This document shows positions 5,279 through 5,565 of a stretch of DNA of 5,565 nt, one piece after another; position 1 is the first letter of the stretch; each line of letters starts with the position of its first letter. The stretch comes from Oscillospiraceae bacterium. GTDB lineage: Bacteria > Bacillota > Clostridia > Oscillospirales > CAG-272. The DNA is taken from contig WREN01000170.1 of NCBI GenBank assembly GCA_009779295.1, positions 1 through 5,565 on the forward strand. The letters run 5' to 3'. The notes below the pieces were generated by a model, which was given only the letters and a program-made list of their open reading frames with translations, did not search any database and had not been told where the DNA came from. Both the position numbers and the translations under genes were made by a program.

Positions 5279-5308
5279 TAATCAAATTCAAAGAAAGAGG
5301 TGGTCGTT

Positions 5309-5368
5309 ATGACACAGGTGACAATTATATATAAAATAAGATGTCGTACCGGCTGCCGTACGATTTAA
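5309..5368 (+). CDS. 19-residue leader peptide of an attenuator
   Basis: ATG 5309 is preceded at five bases by GAGGTGG (5297-5303), a strong ribosome binding site, and ends at TAA 5366-5368. The product is MTQVTIIYKIRCRTGCRTI. It is too short to be a normal enzyme and sits between a strong promoter and an intrinsic terminator, the layout of ribosome-sensing leaders. The codons for C12-R13-T14 and C16-R17-T18 repeat and form a hairpin in the RNA (5345-5362). The peptide has two basic-X-basic motifs (KIR and RCR), like those at which macrolides stall ribosomes in some erm leaders; starvation for Arg, Cys or Thr is an alternative signal. Both ideas are inference. The peptide itself probably has no function beyond translation. 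Confidence 0.68.
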   Translation: MTQVTIIYKIRCRTGCRTI

Positions 5369-5403
5369 TAAGTAATTTCATTATTTATAGGGAACGCATC
5401 TTA
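5337..5403 (+). promoter_or_regulatory. Antiterminator pairing inside the leader
   Basis: UAAGAUG-(U)-CGU (5337-5347), within the leader-peptide codons, is complementary to ACGCAUCUUA (5394-5403): 10 bp with one bulged U. The second segment is most of the left arm of the terminator, so the two folds exclude each other. A third hairpin, CGUAC (5345-5349) with GUACG (5358-5362) plus two more pairs around a CUG loop, competes for part of the first segment. The position of a translating or stalled ribosome would therefore decide between stop and read-through. Confidence 0.6.
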
Positions 5404-5422
5404 ATTAGGTGCGTTTATTTTT
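5393..5422 (+). terminator. Intrinsic terminator (attenuator) before the downstream gene
   Basis: AACGCATCT (5393-5401) and AGGTGCGTT (5407-5415) pair over 9 bp (one G-U) around a five-base loop, followed by a T-rich tract (TTTATTTTT, 5414-5422). It ends transcription about 68 bases before the next gene and about 25 bases after the leader-peptide stop. The remaining 5423-5470 is AT-rich with no second promoter that I can support, so the next gene depends on read-through. Confidence 0.82.
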
Positions 5423-5489
5423 ATGTATGATTGTCCTTTACATGTATTTAACAAACAATTTTTTAATTACAAGAAAGGATGATGTTGAA

Positions 5490-5565
5490 TTGAACAGATT
5501 TAAAAGAATTATTATGGCGTTAAACACGCTGAACAAATCAAGATTGGATGGACTTTATGCTACAA
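5490..5565 (+). CDS. Start of an unidentified gene under attenuator control
   Basis: From TTG 5490 the frame is open to the window end, with 25 codons beginning MNRFKRIIMALNTLNKSRLD. GAAAGGA lies about 10 bases upstream, which favours the TTG; an in-frame ATG at 5514 (MALNTLNKSRLDGLYAT) has no good ribosome binding site. I do not recognise the family from this short N-terminus: it is basic, with an amphipathic look and no P-loop or clear signal peptide. The leader in front suggests a gene that is switched on by translation stress, for example a resistance, transport or biosynthesis function, but that is inference. Confidence 0.6.
   Translation, partial: MNRFKRIIMALNTLNKSRLDGLYAT

Overview
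The window looks like chromosomal DNA of a low-to-medium-GC Firmicute, most likely a member of the Clostridia. The reasons are the AbrB-type regulator with a four-cysteine tail, the MetA-type homoserine acyltransferase, the MBOAT/DHHW acylation pair, strong AGGAGG-like ribosome binding sites and clean TTGACA/TATAAT promoters. GC content is uneven. Coding DNA of the esterase is about 60 % GC in a hand-counted 60-base line, while the toxin-like segment at about 3300-3600 is 22-27 %.

Left half, minus strand (1-3161): a compact set reading metA -> MBOAT O-acyltransferase -> DHHW protein, the last cut by the window edge. The gaps are 34 and 21 bases, and the ribosome binding site of the DHHW gene overlaps the stop codon of the MBOAT gene. 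The MBOAT and DHHW proteins are the usual pair for O-acetylating an extracellular polysaccharide. MetA opens methionine synthesis, and its Glu111 predicts that it uses acetyl-CoA. A good sigma-A promoter lies just before metA.

Middle, plus strand (3258-4697): a strong promoter with a palindrome over its -10 drives an unrecognised 55-residue basic ORF. That ORF overlaps by ATGA a 408-codon ORF. The first ~127 residues of the long ORF are a MazF/PemK-like toxin domain. With no stop codon the frame continues into a complete alpha/beta-hydrolase esterase (from Met138). The toxin part is AT-rich, the esterase part GC-rich, and the 8-mer ACGAGGTG lies at both borders of the AT-rich segment. The simplest reading is that a toxin-antitoxin-like cassette entered between the esterase promoter and its coding region and became fused in frame.

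Right part (4698-5565): a bidirectional terminator separates the esterase from the convergent abrB-like gene. Upstream of abrB is an 89-base, AT-rich, nested inverted repeat. Diverging from abrB is a promoter, a 19-codon leader peptide, an intrinsic terminator and a competing antiterminator pairing, followed by a TTG-started gene cut by the window end. This has the layout of a transcription-attenuation leader, and its target gene is mostly outside the window.
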